NCBI GenBank assembly: GCA_038316435.1
Contig: JBBQAQ010000001.1
Span: forward strand, 124,001 to 188,000
DNA from: JACJXF01 sp038316435
Lineage (GTDB): Bacteria > Bacteroidota > Bacteroidia > Bacteroidales > GCA-2748055
Direction of reading: 5' to 3'
DNA length: 64,000 nt
The position numbers and the translations under genes were made by a program. Below, piece after piece: positions 45,740 through 54,005 of this stretch; the first letter of the stretch is position 1, and the number at the start of each line of letters is the position of its first letter. Below the pieces are notes generated by a model, which worked only from the letters and a program-made list of their open reading frames with translations, did no database searches and was not told where the DNA came from.

Positions 45740-47782
45740 TTAATAATTTATTAATTCTAAGGTTGCAGCTACAATTTTTTCTGTATTAGGTAGAATAGCC
45801 TTTTCAAGAATTCGGTTAAACCCAACTGGAGTATAAGCGGATCCAACTCTTTTTACAGGTGCATCAAGGTATTCAAACGCTTTTTCAGTAATTAGTGAAA
45901 CCAATTCTCCGCCAAAACCACCGAATATTTTATCCTCATGTACTATGAGTACTTTACCAGTTTTCATAACTGAATTGAGAATAGCTGTCTCATCTAATGG
46001 ACTAAGAGATCGAAGGTCCAAAACTTCTATACTAACACCTTTTTCCTTTTCCAGTTTTTCAGCTGCCTCAACACACATATGAGTAGTATTTCCATAAGTA
46101 ATAATACTAATATCCTTTCCTTCTTTTCTGATTTTTGCTTTTCCAAAAGGAACTTCAAAATCATCCGGTATAGGTGTTGCAGCTTTGGGGCTATTGTACA
46201 AGGCTTTTGGCTCAAGGAACATGGTAATCCCTTTAGACCTTATGGATGTCCGTAAAAGTCCGGCAGCATCGTCTGCATAAGATGGATACACTACCCGGAT
46301 TCCTGGAAAAGTCGTTAATGTTCCTTCAATGTTCTGAGAATGGTATAGTCCTCCCCCGATATAACCACCTGAAGCAATTCTGACAGTTATATTTGGTGAG
46401 AATTGTCCATTTGACCTCCAGTAATCATGGGAAGAATCAACCAGCTGTTCCATTGCAGGCCAAAAATAATCAGCAAATTCTGCTCCTTCAACAACTATTC
46501 GAATTTTCTGGTTAAAACGGGACATTCCATTTGCTGTACCCAAGATAAAATCTTCGGCAATTGGGGCATTGAAAACTCTTTCTGGTCCAAATTCCTGTTG
46601 CATTCCCTTGCTTACGTTAAAAATTCCACCTTTATCCTTATTCGCCATATCTTGTCCCCAAATAAATGTATCAGGGTTATGCCGGAATTCGGCCTTAAGA
46701 GTTTCATTAAGTCCTTCAATGAGTTTTTTAGGTTCTCCTGTAAATTCATGAAGGCCTTCAGGATATTTTTCAGAAACATAAGCATCTGCAATTACAAAAT
46801 CATATATAGATTTAGGATCTGGGTCGGGTGCAGCCATACCCACTTTATGCGCTTCTTTGACTATATCTTTAGTTTGTTGCTCAATTTCCAATAATTCTTC
46901 TTCAGTAAATCTTTTGTATCGTAATAATAATCTGCGATACTTAGCGAGAGGATCATACTGAAGGACATAATTCATTTCATAGTCGTCGCGGTATAATTCA
47001 TGTCGGTCAGAATTTGAATGAGAATGAATTCGCACGCAATTAGCTTGAACAATAACCGGATGTCCTTGATTTTCAATGCATTCTTTTGCTTCATACATTG
47101 TGTTCATAGAATCAAATACATCCTTTCCGTTACAATGGAATATTTTCAGGTTTTTAAAGCCAGAGAAATTGTCTGCGACTTTTCGGTTTGCAGTTTGGTC
47201 TTTTTTTGGAACAGAGATACCATAACCATTATCCTGAAACACAAAAAGCACCGGAAGTTTTTCTGTGGAAGCACCGTTAATTGCCTCATATACATATCCT
47301 TCAGAAACTGATGACTCGCCCTGAGATGTTATAACAATTCCTTTCACTCCATATTTCTTAATAGCTCTTGCCGTTCCAACGCCTTGTATGGGATGATTGC
47401 CGGTACAAGACGAAGAGCTGTGAATATTCCATTCCGGTTTGGCAAAATGGTTCGACATGTGCCTACCTCCTCCTGCAACATCTGTAGCCTTTGAAATTCC
47501 ATTTAATACAATCTCATTTGCAGTTAATCCGGCAGATAAAGTTGTAAGTAAATCACGATAATAAGGAAACAAATGATCATTTTCACGGTCGTAAGTCTGA
47601 CCAATTGCTAATTGAATTCCGTCATGTCCTGCGTATGGTGCGTGGTAGGACCACCCGATTGCCTGTTTCAGGTAATTTGGAGCTTTATCATCTAATGCCC
47701 TTCCGAGGGTCAAAAGGCTATACCATTTTTTGAGTGTCTCTTTATCTGTCCTTTTAATATGAAATTTTCTTTCCTTAATCAT
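45740..47782 (-). CDS. 2-oxoacid (branched-chain type) dehydrogenase E1, alpha-beta fusion
   Basis: A 680-aa TPP enzyme joining the E1 alpha and beta subunits in one chain. The alpha part (about 1-325) has GGRHMSNHF and the TPP region GQGESSVSEGYVYEAI...FQDNGYGIS near 155-190. The beta part (about 345-680) has GQDMANKDKGGIF, NAPIAEDFILGTANGMS and VEVLDLRSLSPLDE-type transketolase C-terminal segments. It decarboxylates a 2-oxoacid (most likely 2-oxoisovalerate and relatives) and acylates the lipoyl group of E2, encoded 30 bp upstream. Fused E1 is usual in Bacteroidota. Flavodoxin follows after 11 bp. No E3 gene is in the window. Confidence 0.92.
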   Translation of the reverse strand: MIKERKFHIKRTDKETLKKWYSLLTLGRALDDKAPNYLKQAIGWSYHAPYAGHDGIQLAIGQTYDRENDHLFPYYRDLLTTLSAGLTANEIVLNGISKATDVAGGGRHMSNHFAKPEWNIHSSSSCTGNHPIQGVGTARAIKKYGVKGIVITSQGESSVSEGYVYEAINGASTEKLPVLFVFQDNGYGISVPKKDQTANRKVADNFSGFKNLKIFHCNGKDVFDSMNTMYEAKECIENQGHPVIVQANCVRIHSHSNSDRHELYRDDYEMNYVLQYDPLAKYRRLLLRYKRFTEEELLEIEQQTKDIVKEAHKVGMAAPDPDPKSIYDFVIADAYVSEKYPEGLHEFTGEPKKLIEGLNETLKAEFRHNPDTFIWGQDMANKDKGGIFNVSKGMQQEFGPERVFNAPIAEDFILGTANGMSRFNQKIRIVVEGAEFADYFWPAMEQLVDSSHDYWRSNGQFSPNITVRIASGGYIGGGLYHSQNIEGTLTTFPGIRVVYPSYADDAAGLLRTSIRSKGITMFLEPKALYNSPKAATPIPDDFEVPFGKAKIRKEGKDISIITYGNTTHMCVEAAEKLEKEKGVSIEVLDLRSLSPLDETAILNSVMKTGKVLIVHEDKIFGGFGGELVSLITEKAFEYLDAPVKRVGSAYTPVGFNRILEKAILPNTEKIVAATLELINY

Positions 47783-47812
47783 AACGAATAATATTGTTTA
47801 TTTTATAGATTT

Positions 47813-49138
47813 TCAAATTGTGCGGCTCGAATCAAATGACTCAATATAATCAGCAACTTTACGTAAAAATGTACCTCCAAGAGAGCCATCAATTATCCGA
47901 TGGTCGTACGTTAGCGACAAGAACATTTTATGTCGGATAGCAATAACGTCCCCTTGAGGTGTTTCAAGAACTGCAGGCTTCTTTTCAATATTCCCTATTG
48001 CAATTATGGCAACCTGTGGTTGATTGATTATGGGCGTTCCGATGGTGTTTTTAAAAGACCCGAAATTTGTAATAGTAAAGGTACCATCCTGAATTTCATC
48101 AGGTTTCAATTTATTGTTTCTGGCAGCATTTGCTAGACGGTTAAGTTCTTTTGTTAAGCCTGAAAGATTAAGATAATCAGCATTTTTAATTACAGGGACT
48201 ATCAGATTATAGCCAGGCAATGCAACAGCAATACCAAGGTTTATTCTTTTTTTAATGATAATTTTATCTCCATCAACTGATGAATTTATCATTGGGAAAT
48301 CTTTAAGTGCTTTAACTATTGACTCGAGGAAAATTGGGAGGAAGGTAATTTTCTCGCCTTCTTTTTTCTCGAATTCATCTTTAACTTTGTTTCTCCAGTT
48401 AACGATTTCAGTTACGTCAGTTTCGACCATATTAGTTACATGAGCCGAAATCTGAATTGATTTTATCATGTGTTCTGAGATAATTTTGCGCATTCTATCC
48501 ATTTGCACAATTTCATCCCCTGCATTGATTGAAGGTGGCGGTGATGTTTTTTCTACAACAGGAGTTAAAACAGCACCAGGTATTTCCTGGATTAGCTGTC
48601 TTGTTTCTGGTTTAGGCAAATCTGAAGATGATTTATCATTTTTAATAAAAGTAAGGATATCCTGTTTTTGAACCCTTCCTTCCCTTCCACTTCCAGGGAT
48701 AGAATCTAAGACTCCCTTTGAAATATTTTCTTCTTTCGCAATTTTGCGAACTAAAGGTGAATAGAATCTACCTGTTGAAGATTGCTTATTGGTTTCTTCA
48801 GAATCACTAACACTTTCTTGTTTCGAAATTGGAGTTGATTGAATAATAGCGGGCTTCTCAATTTTTGTATCAGGCAGATCTTCAATCTTATGATCAATAT
48901 CCAAATTAATTATTGCAATTACTGAACCAACCGGAACGACTTCATCCTGTTGATATAATAGCTTTGTAATTACTCCTTCAACCGGGCTAGGAATTTCCGA
49001 ATCAACCTTATCTGTTGCAATTTCCAATAGAGTATCATCTTCAACAACTTTATCACCAACTTTCACAAACCATTTGGTTATTGTTGCCTCTTCGATGCTT
49101 TCTCCCATTTTGGGCATTATTACTTCATATTGTGCCAT
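47813..49138 (-). CDS. Dihydrolipoamide acyltransferase E2 of a branched-chain 2-oxoacid dehydrogenase
   Basis: Core component of 441 aa. A lipoyl domain (1-80) has the modified Lys in EIATDKVDSEIPSP (near 43). A linker leads to the E1/E3-binding domain (about 128-165, YSPLVRKIAKEENIS with GSGREGRVQKQDI). The catalytic acyltransferase domain covers about 205-440, with the active His in LTYDHRIIDGSLGG near 415. One lipoyl domain and the E1 next door fit a branched-chain or 2-oxoisovalerate complex better than pyruvate dehydrogenase. It is first of the E2-E1-fldA operon. Confidence 0.93.
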   Translation of the reverse strand: MAQYEVIMPKMGESIEEATITKWFVKVGDKVVEDDTLLEIATDKVDSEIPSPVEGVITKLLYQQDEVVPVGSVIAIINLDIDHKIEDLPDTKIEKPAIIQSTPISKQESVSDSEETNKQSSTGRFYSPLVRKIAKEENISKGVLDSIPGSGREGRVQKQDILTFIKNDKSSSDLPKPETRQLIQEIPGAVLTPVVEKTSPPPSINAGDEIVQMDRMRKIISEHMIKSIQISAHVTNMVETDVTEIVNWRNKVKDEFEKKEGEKITFLPIFLESIVKALKDFPMINSSVDGDKIIIKKRINLGIAVALPGYNLIVPVIKNADYLNLSGLTKELNRLANAARNNKLKPDEIQDGTFTITNFGSFKNTIGTPIINQPQVAIIAIGNIEKKPAVLETPQGDVIAIRHKMFLSLTYDHRIIDGSLGGTFLRKVADYIESFDSSRTI

Positions 49139-49319
49139 TTATAAAATATTTTAGGGATGCAAAAATAATAAATTAGTATTCTTATTTAAATTGTTTCTAA
49201 ACTAAATGTAGGTATTACCAAATATACACAACAAAAAATATAAAAACCTCGGCCTACTAACAATTAAGAGCAAAAAATGTTTAAAGAGCAAGAATTAAGA
49301 GGGATAAAAAATTGAATCT

Positions 49320-50276
49320 TTAGAATTCAATATCATCTGAAACGAATTCAGCAGCATATATTAATGGCTCGGAGCATTGAATTCTATCAGATGTGGATGA
49401 ATTGGCTCCTGAGCTTACTCTAACTACATTAATATCAGGAAACCTTGAGGCCAAGAGTAATGAGAGTAATGAAAGAACCTTAGGTCCCAATGGCGCAATT
49501 ACTACGTTATATTTTGTACGCAAACCTAAGCACAGACTTGTTATCAGGCCATTTGTTTGATCAAGACTAATTAGTGGGAAATTGTATAAGTTTCTAACTT
49601 CCGTTTCCTCAATAAGTTCCTGATTGTTTTTAAAAACTTTTTCAACGTATTTAATGTCTATTGATGGATCGGCATATAAAAGAATGGTTAGAGCAGGATT
49701 AATCGTTTTAATAATAAAATCTGCATGCGATTTTTCAAGTCCTAATCCAATTAACAAAGCAGTTGGCTTTGAGATTAAGTTGTTTTTTTTGTATGCATAT
49801 GAAACCGTGGAATTGACTTTGACTGGTCCCGCTTTTTTTAATTCTGTATAGAGTGCCGGAGTGTAAGAAAAATGTACCGAAACGTATTTACAGGTTTTGG
49901 TGCTACCTATCAAGTGATTGATAATTCCGGCATACCATACCTTTGTCATGCTTGAATAATCGACAAGAATATTAACATGTTCGTTTCCGGACTTCTTATT
50001 TATTTCGGACAAAAGCAATTCAAAATCAATGTTTTGGTCTCCAGAAATACTTATTAATTCAAAGCCTTGACTTATAAGGTAGGCATCATTATTTTTCCTG
50101 TTTAGCTCTTTTGTCTTTTCATAAAAAGCGAGAGCTATTTTGCGTTTTGCATTTATATGGAAGTTCTGAGGGAGGTATATACTTCTTTGTTCATATCCTG
50201 ATGCAAGGATAAAAATATCGTATTCTGTTTTGTGAAGATTTTCAGGAGAAATCTGTTGTGCGCTTTGGAATTCCAT
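49320..50276 (-). CDS. Unrecognised soluble protein, 318 aa
   Basis: I do not recognise a characterised family. I prefer the Met at 50276 (MEFQSAQQISPENLHK) over 50291. The N-terminal half contains YDIFILASGYEQRS and VNILVDYSSMTKVWYAGIINHL, which look like alternating strand-helix segments of a Rossmann-like fold; an invariant-looking GYE-x-RS stretch and an acidic DYSSM-type turn stand out. The second half has TALLIGLGLEKSHADFII, VVIAPLGPKVLSLLSLLLA and ends with VVRVSSGANSSTSDRIQCSEPLIYAAEF. No signal peptide or membrane helix is seen. It lies alone between the E2 gene (182 bp) and the serine hydrolase gene (87 bp). Confidence 0.7.
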   Translation of the reverse strand: MEFQSAQQISPENLHKTEYDIFILASGYEQRSIYLPQNFHINAKRKIALAFYEKTKELNRKNNDAYLISQGFELISISGDQNIDFELLLSEINKKSGNEHVNILVDYSSMTKVWYAGIINHLIGSTKTCKYVSVHFSYTPALYTELKKAGPVKVNSTVSYAYKKNNLISKPTALLIGLGLEKSHADFIIKTINPALTILLYADPSIDIKYVEKVFKNNQELIEETEVRNLYNFPLISLDQTNGLITSLCLGLRTKYNVVIAPLGPKVLSLLSLLLASRFPDINVVRVSSGANSSTSDRIQCSEPLIYAAEFVSDDIEF

Positions 50277-50362
50277 TACAAAAAGTCTCAAGTACCAGCT
50301 GTAAAGATAATATATAAATCCTTGTCTTCAAGTGAAAGTGATATCAAAATCTGAATATTGGT

Positions 50363-51700
50363 TTATAATTCAGGATTAAAAACAGGGATTTTTCCTAAAG
50401 GAGATTTAAGTGTTACATTCTTTGTTTCAAACAAATTAATATCCGGCCAGTTTTTAGTAGTATAAACAGAAGTGAACATTGTTCTGGATAGTCTGCTATG
50501 CAATCTATTTCGCTTATATGCAGATGTATTTAGAAGGATGACCCAATTAATTCCATTTTCTTGCCTCATTACTAATGCAGTTGTGCCTGAAAGTGTACCA
50601 GTTCGCCACCAAGTTCCATGTTTATCAGCCCCTCTCCAACCAAAAAGTCCTGCGCCTGCAATTTCATGGTTTGTCATCATTATAACAGTTTCCTTTTTTA
50701 GAAAATCTGGTTGATTTTCAAACCCATCAATATAGGTCAATAATTTCGCTAATTCAGGAGCAGAAGCAACCCAGCCACCAGCTGCGCCAAGCAGATTAAA
50801 GTCATTACCCCCGTATGATTTAGGTACCATCAAATCTGATCCGTCCACTGATTCACAAAAGGCAGATCCAGCAGGCTCAAAATACTTTACTTCATTAGGG
50901 AACTTCTCATAATACATGTTATGCCCAATATGCATATCATAAATTCCTATTGGCCGAAGAACATTAATTGCGACATAATCCTCATACTTCATTCCAGTAA
51001 CTTTCTCAACAATTCTGCCTAAAACAGCATAACCGAAATTGGAATATGAATATCGTCTACCTGGTGATGCTGAAAGTTTTTCTTTTAGAGTGCATTCAAT
51101 CACCATATCCAAATCAGAAGGGTTCTCTGCCTTCATCATTTTAGCAATAAAAACAGAGTTGAAGATTGGATCACCTATGCGTTTACTCCATCCGGCAGTA
51201 TGATTTAAAAGATTAGCGACTGTAATCTGTCTTATTCTTGGATCTTTAAATTCCAGAAATTTAGGATCGTTGAGAATTCCATTTACCCCAAATACAGTAT
51301 CGGAAAGAGAGATTATTCCCTGCTCATACAAGTGCATGATAGCAACGGCTGTAATAAGTTTAGATACGCTTGCAATTCTGAATAAATGTCCGGGTTGAAC
51401 CTTTTCCCCTGTTTCGTCATTAGCAATTCCGAAACCTTTAGCATAAACAAGCTTTTCATGGTCAGTAATAGCCACAGAGGCTCCCATAATATCATTTTTC
51501 TCAAGAAAAGATTTTATCAGTACATCGATAGCCTGAGTTTGAGGATTGTCTGAGTCAGAGTTATTGAGCTTCATCGCAAAACTAATTTGATTATCAGGTT
51601 TGAAAATAATCTCTTCTTTTTTCACGGAAAAACTTATTGCAGTCTCCAGAAAGAAAAACAGTATTACCAGGGCTGAAATCAGATATAATTTACTTTGCAC
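50363..51700 (-). CDS. Serine hydrolase of the beta-lactamase (class C/penicillin-binding) fold
   Basis: A 445-aa exported protein. Residues 5-23 are a hydrophobic signal or anchor. Active-site motifs of family S12/Beta-lactamase are S111-x-x-K114 (IASVSKLITA), Y219-S220-N221 (RRYSYSNFGY) and a C-terminal HGTWWRTGTLSG in the place of the H/KTG box. The NLLNHTAGWS segment is also characteristic. Substrates may be D-Ala peptides or esters; resistance to beta-lactams should not be assumed. It is expressed from a candidate TACTTTTG box 35-42 bp upstream. Confidence 0.88.
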   Translation of the reverse strand: MQSKLYLISALVILFFFLETAISFSVKKEEIIFKPDNQISFAMKLNNSDSDNPQTQAIDVLIKSFLEKNDIMGASVAITDHEKLVYAKGFGIANDETGEKVQPGHLFRIASVSKLITAVAIMHLYEQGIISLSDTVFGVNGILNDPKFLEFKDPRIRQITVANLLNHTAGWSKRIGDPIFNSVFIAKMMKAENPSDLDMVIECTLKEKLSASPGRRYSYSNFGYAVLGRIVEKVTGMKYEDYVAINVLRPIGIYDMHIGHNMYYEKFPNEVKYFEPAGSAFCESVDGSDLMVPKSYGGNDFNLLGAAGGWVASAPELAKLLTYIDGFENQPDFLKKETVIMMTNHEIAGAGLFGWRGADKHGTWWRTGTLSGTTALVMRQENGINWVILLNTSAYKRNRLHSRLSRTMFTSVYTTKNWPDINLFETKNVTLKSPLGKIPVFNPEL

Positions 51701-51734
51701 TTTTTTATAATTTACTGACCATTATTTACTGGTG

Positions 51735-51742
51735 CAAAAGTA
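51735..51742 (-). promoter_or_regulatory. Candidate -7 box of the serine hydrolase promoter
   Basis: TACTTTTG on the minus strand matches TAnnTTTG exactly and would give a leader of about 28 nt. A -33 TTTG is not evident. Confidence 0.5.
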
Positions 51743-51983
51743 ATAGAATTCCTGTGTTGAATTGAATTATTGATTTCAACAAAAATTAGAGTAATTAACA
51801 ATTGTCTGGAAATGCCCGAAAACAATGGAATCTAAGAGGGTGTTTAAAAATATAAATTATTATAAAAGCATAAAAAAACGCATGCTTCGCAATGAAATTA
51901 TTGTATTTGGAGACTAGAATTAGTAAATTAGAAGAATGAAAAAGTGAATTAATCAAAAGAAAAAAGGAACTTTTGGATAAGCA

Positions 51984-52025
51984 GAAAACAAAAATGGGAA
52001 CTAAATCTTGCGATTTAATTCCCAT
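51984..52025 (-). terminator. Strong intrinsic terminator of the structured RNA
   Basis: On the minus strand ATGGGAATTAAATC pairs with GATTTAGTTCCCAT (14 bp, one A-C mismatch) around a GCAA tetraloop, followed by TTTTGTTTT. The opposite strand has no T-run, so it acts on minus-strand transcripts. Confidence 0.88.
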
Positions 52026-52179
52026 TTCATTCTTTAGATACCGTAGCATCTAAACAATGCCAAGCTACTGTTATTATGGTCGGTTCATCTTTTCCGGACA
52101 TTTCAGACCGTTCCAGAGAGGAACCCTGTCGCAAACATGTTTCGGGTTACCCCGATTCTGTTTCGCTCCCTCTAAGCCA

Positions 52180-52341
52180 TCAGGCAAGATTGGGTCTTAC
52201 GATCCGCACCTGGCTGCTGTGAAAACTCCAGATGCATATTACAGCCTTCTTTCTGTTTTCCGCCCTTTGGGCCAACCACTCAATGAACACCTTTCGATAA
52301 TTCAGGCGTTGGGTGAGCTCTACTCGAAGTATTTTGCTCAT
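52180..52341 (-). CDS. Possible 53-aa basic small ORF inside the structured RNA
   Basis: ATG at 52341 preceded by GAGGAGTTAAA, a Shine-Dalgarno-like sequence uncommon in this window, and ending TGA at 52180. The product begins MSKILRVELTQRLNYRKVF and is basic. It overlaps five of the palindromes listed for the RNA, which argues that the stretch is selected for RNA structure. It could still be a small protein made from the same transcript. No homologue is known to me. Confidence 0.25.
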   Translation of the reverse strand: MSKILRVELTQRLNYRKVFIEWLAQRAENRKKAVICIWSFHSSQVRIVRPNLA

Positions 52342-52469
52342 TTTAACTCCTCAAACGTTCCGATGTAAGTCTTGCGACTCGATCTTTTGGGTAGTTTCTG
52401 CTTTGTCGTAACTCTACTTCAACTTTCCCCCGTTTTTCAGAGCGACCTTTTATCGCTTACTTGGTTTAA

Positions 52470-52501
52470 CAAATATATAGAGGCTGGAAGGAAAATGCAA
52501 A
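52470..52501 (-). promoter_or_regulatory. Full-consensus promoter of the structured RNA
   Basis: On the minus strand TTTG (52501-52498), a 20-bp spacer and TATATTTG (52477-52470) match TTTG-N(19-21)-TAnnTTTG at every position. This is the best promoter I see in the window. Transcription should start near 52464. Confidence 0.82.
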
Positions 52502-52802
52502 TAAAACAGCTTAAAACACCTAACACGATTTCGACAAGAGTTATTAACAAATTGTTGAAACCAATAAAGGTGAATCGGAATAAGTATTTTGATGATTTTT
52601 ACACAGAATAATTGCAGGTTATTAACCATATTTAAGACTGTGGTTTTCTAAATTTTGAGGGTTGTTTGACAAAAAAAGAGAACTAAGACAAAGGAATTTC
52701 AAGTGACAAAAAATAGCGTTCTATCTAAAAATGAAAATTTGGAAAATATCGAATGTTCAAATGCTTAGAATTGCAGATATGGAGTAATCAAAAAACAAAA
52801 AT

Positions 52803-52906
52803 TGAGGTTCAGACACTAAAAATGCTTCTTCACAGAGGCATACCTGAAAAAGAACCTAATAACCAAAAAAACCTAAACTAAACCTAAGCTTCGTGTCTGA
52901 ACCTCA
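52803..52906. ncRNA. Possible small RNA closed by a 14-bp inverted repeat
   Basis: TGAGGTTCAGACAC (52803-52816) and GTGTCTGAACCTCA (52893-52906) are exact reverse complements. Between them is an inner hairpin ATGCTTCT/AGAGGCAT with a 4-nt loop (52822-52841) and a stretch of CCTAA/CCAA repeats. On the minus strand the closing stem is followed by ATTTTTGTTTTTTG, like a terminator, so a minus-strand transcript is likelier. A miniature transposable element is an alternative, but no target duplication is evident. Confidence 0.45.
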
Positions 52907-53087
52907 CAACTGAAACAAGTTGAGTTCATTTTTGTTTTGGTATATAGCTGATAGTTTAGGGGGCTTACAAATCATGACAATAGAATCTAAAATCAAAAGG
53001 CAAGAAAAGCTTGTATATGCCTTATATATAATGGAATGCAAGCTTCTGCTTAAAAAGTCTCAAATAAGGTCTAAATAACAGATTCGC

Positions 53088-53813
53088 TTAAAAAAGTCTA
53101 AGATCTATTGTGTTCTCAACTTTTTCAATGAGTTTAGGGTTACTACCATCCGTGTTTCGTTCAGAAATTTTCCTTGAAACTACATGTGCTGCCATTAAAT
53201 CCTGAGGAAAAGGCTTAAGCAATTCCATTAAAATACTTTTTGGACTCACTGGATCTATCCATTCAAGTTCCTTTTCTTTATGAAGTATTACGGGCATTCT
53301 TTTTTTTGTATTATGGATTTCTTCCATTAAGGGATTTGCTGCTGTGGTTAAGATTGAAAAAGTATTAAAGATTTCCCCGGTTGCAGAATTCATCCAATGG
53401 TCGCAAATCCCTGCAAATGCAAAAATTTCCTCAGTTTTTAATCTTATATAATAAGGTGTCTTTTGGTTCGATTCCGTATGGTATTCGAAAAAGCCATGTG
53501 CAGTAATCAGGCATCGGCCCGATTGCATAGCTTTCCTAAAAACAGGTTTTCCCCATACAGTTTCAGCCCGCGCGTTAAAACTTGATGATCGAATTTTTTC
53601 AGCATCAATATAATCCGGGGACCAATGTGGAATTAATCCCCATTGATATAACTGAGCAATACCTTTTTGATCAGCTGTAATAACAGGCATGAAAGGTTTA
53701 GTAAAAGCTGACTGAAAAAATGATGGTGAATACCGCACATCTTCAGTGAATTTAACATTAAACCTTTTTTCTAATTCTTTACGCTGAATATTATGTTCAA
53801 CAAAATAACACAT
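53088..53813 (-). CDS. SRAP domain protein (YedK/HMCES-like)
   Basis: A 241-aa SOS-response-associated peptidase fold. These proteins form a covalent thiazolidine with abasic sites in single-stranded DNA through Cys2 and shield them. Cys2 directly follows Met (MCYFVEHN), the conserved Asn is in SFNARAETVWGKP, the Glu in AHGFFEYH and the His in NPLMEEIHNTKKRMPVIL. All key residues are present. It lies on the minus strand near the S24-repressor/dinB/dnaE group, consistent with a DNA-damage function, but has no copy of the GATTA-N5-TAATC palindrome upstream. Confidence 0.93.
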   Translation of the reverse strand: MCYFVEHNIQRKELEKRFNVKFTEDVRYSPSFFQSAFTKPFMPVITADQKGIAQLYQWGLIPHWSPDYIDAEKIRSSSFNARAETVWGKPVFRKAMQSGRCLITAHGFFEYHTESNQKTPYYIRLKTEEIFAFAGICDHWMNSATGEIFNTFSILTTAANPLMEEIHNTKKRMPVILHKEKELEWIDPVSPKSILMELLKPFPQDLMAAHVVSRKISERNTDGSNPKLIEKVENTIDLRLF

Positions 53814-54005
53814 AGCTTTTAATTTTAAATAAGCCGAAAATCAATCACTATTTAGCACAGTCTATATCATTAATCTACAGAGATTTGAAAATCAAATAAT
53901 AAATGAGTTTTAGTCTTTAGCAAGAATTGGAATACCTTAGAAAATAAACAATTAAAGAATTAATTTGTTTCTTATTTAGGTTTATGAACAGCAATTTACA
54001 AACAA

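Larger units (their letters stand above)
51984..52464 (-). ncRNA. Candidate structured non-coding RNA, about 480 nt, family unknown
   Basis: Bounded by a full-consensus promoter (52470-52501) and a strong terminator (51984-52025), both on the minus strand. The interval is denser in hairpins than any other intergenic stretch here: 52441-52457 (AGCGA/TCGCT), 52368-52379 (AGTC-GCAA-GACT), 52314-52340 (TGAGC/GCTCA with inner TACT/AGTA), 52285-52310 (AACGCCT/AGGTGTT), 52262-52272 (GCCC-AAA-GGGC), 52212-52246 (GGCTGT/ACAGCAGCC), 52142-52155 (TCGGG-GTAA-CCCGA), 52110-52124 (GTTCC/GGAAC) and 52033-52054 (TTTAGAT/ATCTAAA). Two tetraloops are GNRA only on the minus strand. It lacks the RNase P core sequences, the tmRNA ends and the SRP GGAA hairpin, so I cannot name it. 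A 53-codon ORF inside (52341-52180) is a competing explanation. Confidence 0.7.
51701..53087. other. 1.39-kb region without a convincing protein gene, containing RNA-like elements
   Basis: From left to right: the serine hydrolase promoter (51735-51742), AT-rich filler, the structured RNA candidate on the minus strand (51984-52464) with terminator and promoter, 300 bp of AT-rich filler, a 104-bp element closed by a 14-bp inverted repeat (52803-52906), and an AT-rich stretch with a small hairpin AAGCTTG/CAAGCTT (53007-53045) before the SRAP gene. Short ORFs exist on both strands but overlap the palindromes and have no recognisable product. Confidence 0.8.

Noticed and set aside
46427..46894. 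155-codon plus-strand ORF
   Set aside because: Antisense shadow inside the well-supported E1 gene.
51984..52464. Identity as RNase P RNA, tmRNA or SRP RNA
   Set aside because: The RNase P core GAGGAAAGTC and the matching 3' core are absent, no tRNA-like ends or tag ORF of tmRNA are found, and the SRP GGAA-loop hairpin is missing on both strands.
52057..52611. Plus-strand ORFs of 103 and 79 codons in the gene-free region
   Set aside because: They run antisense through the hairpin cluster, have no recognisable domain, and the strongest promoter and terminator point the other way.
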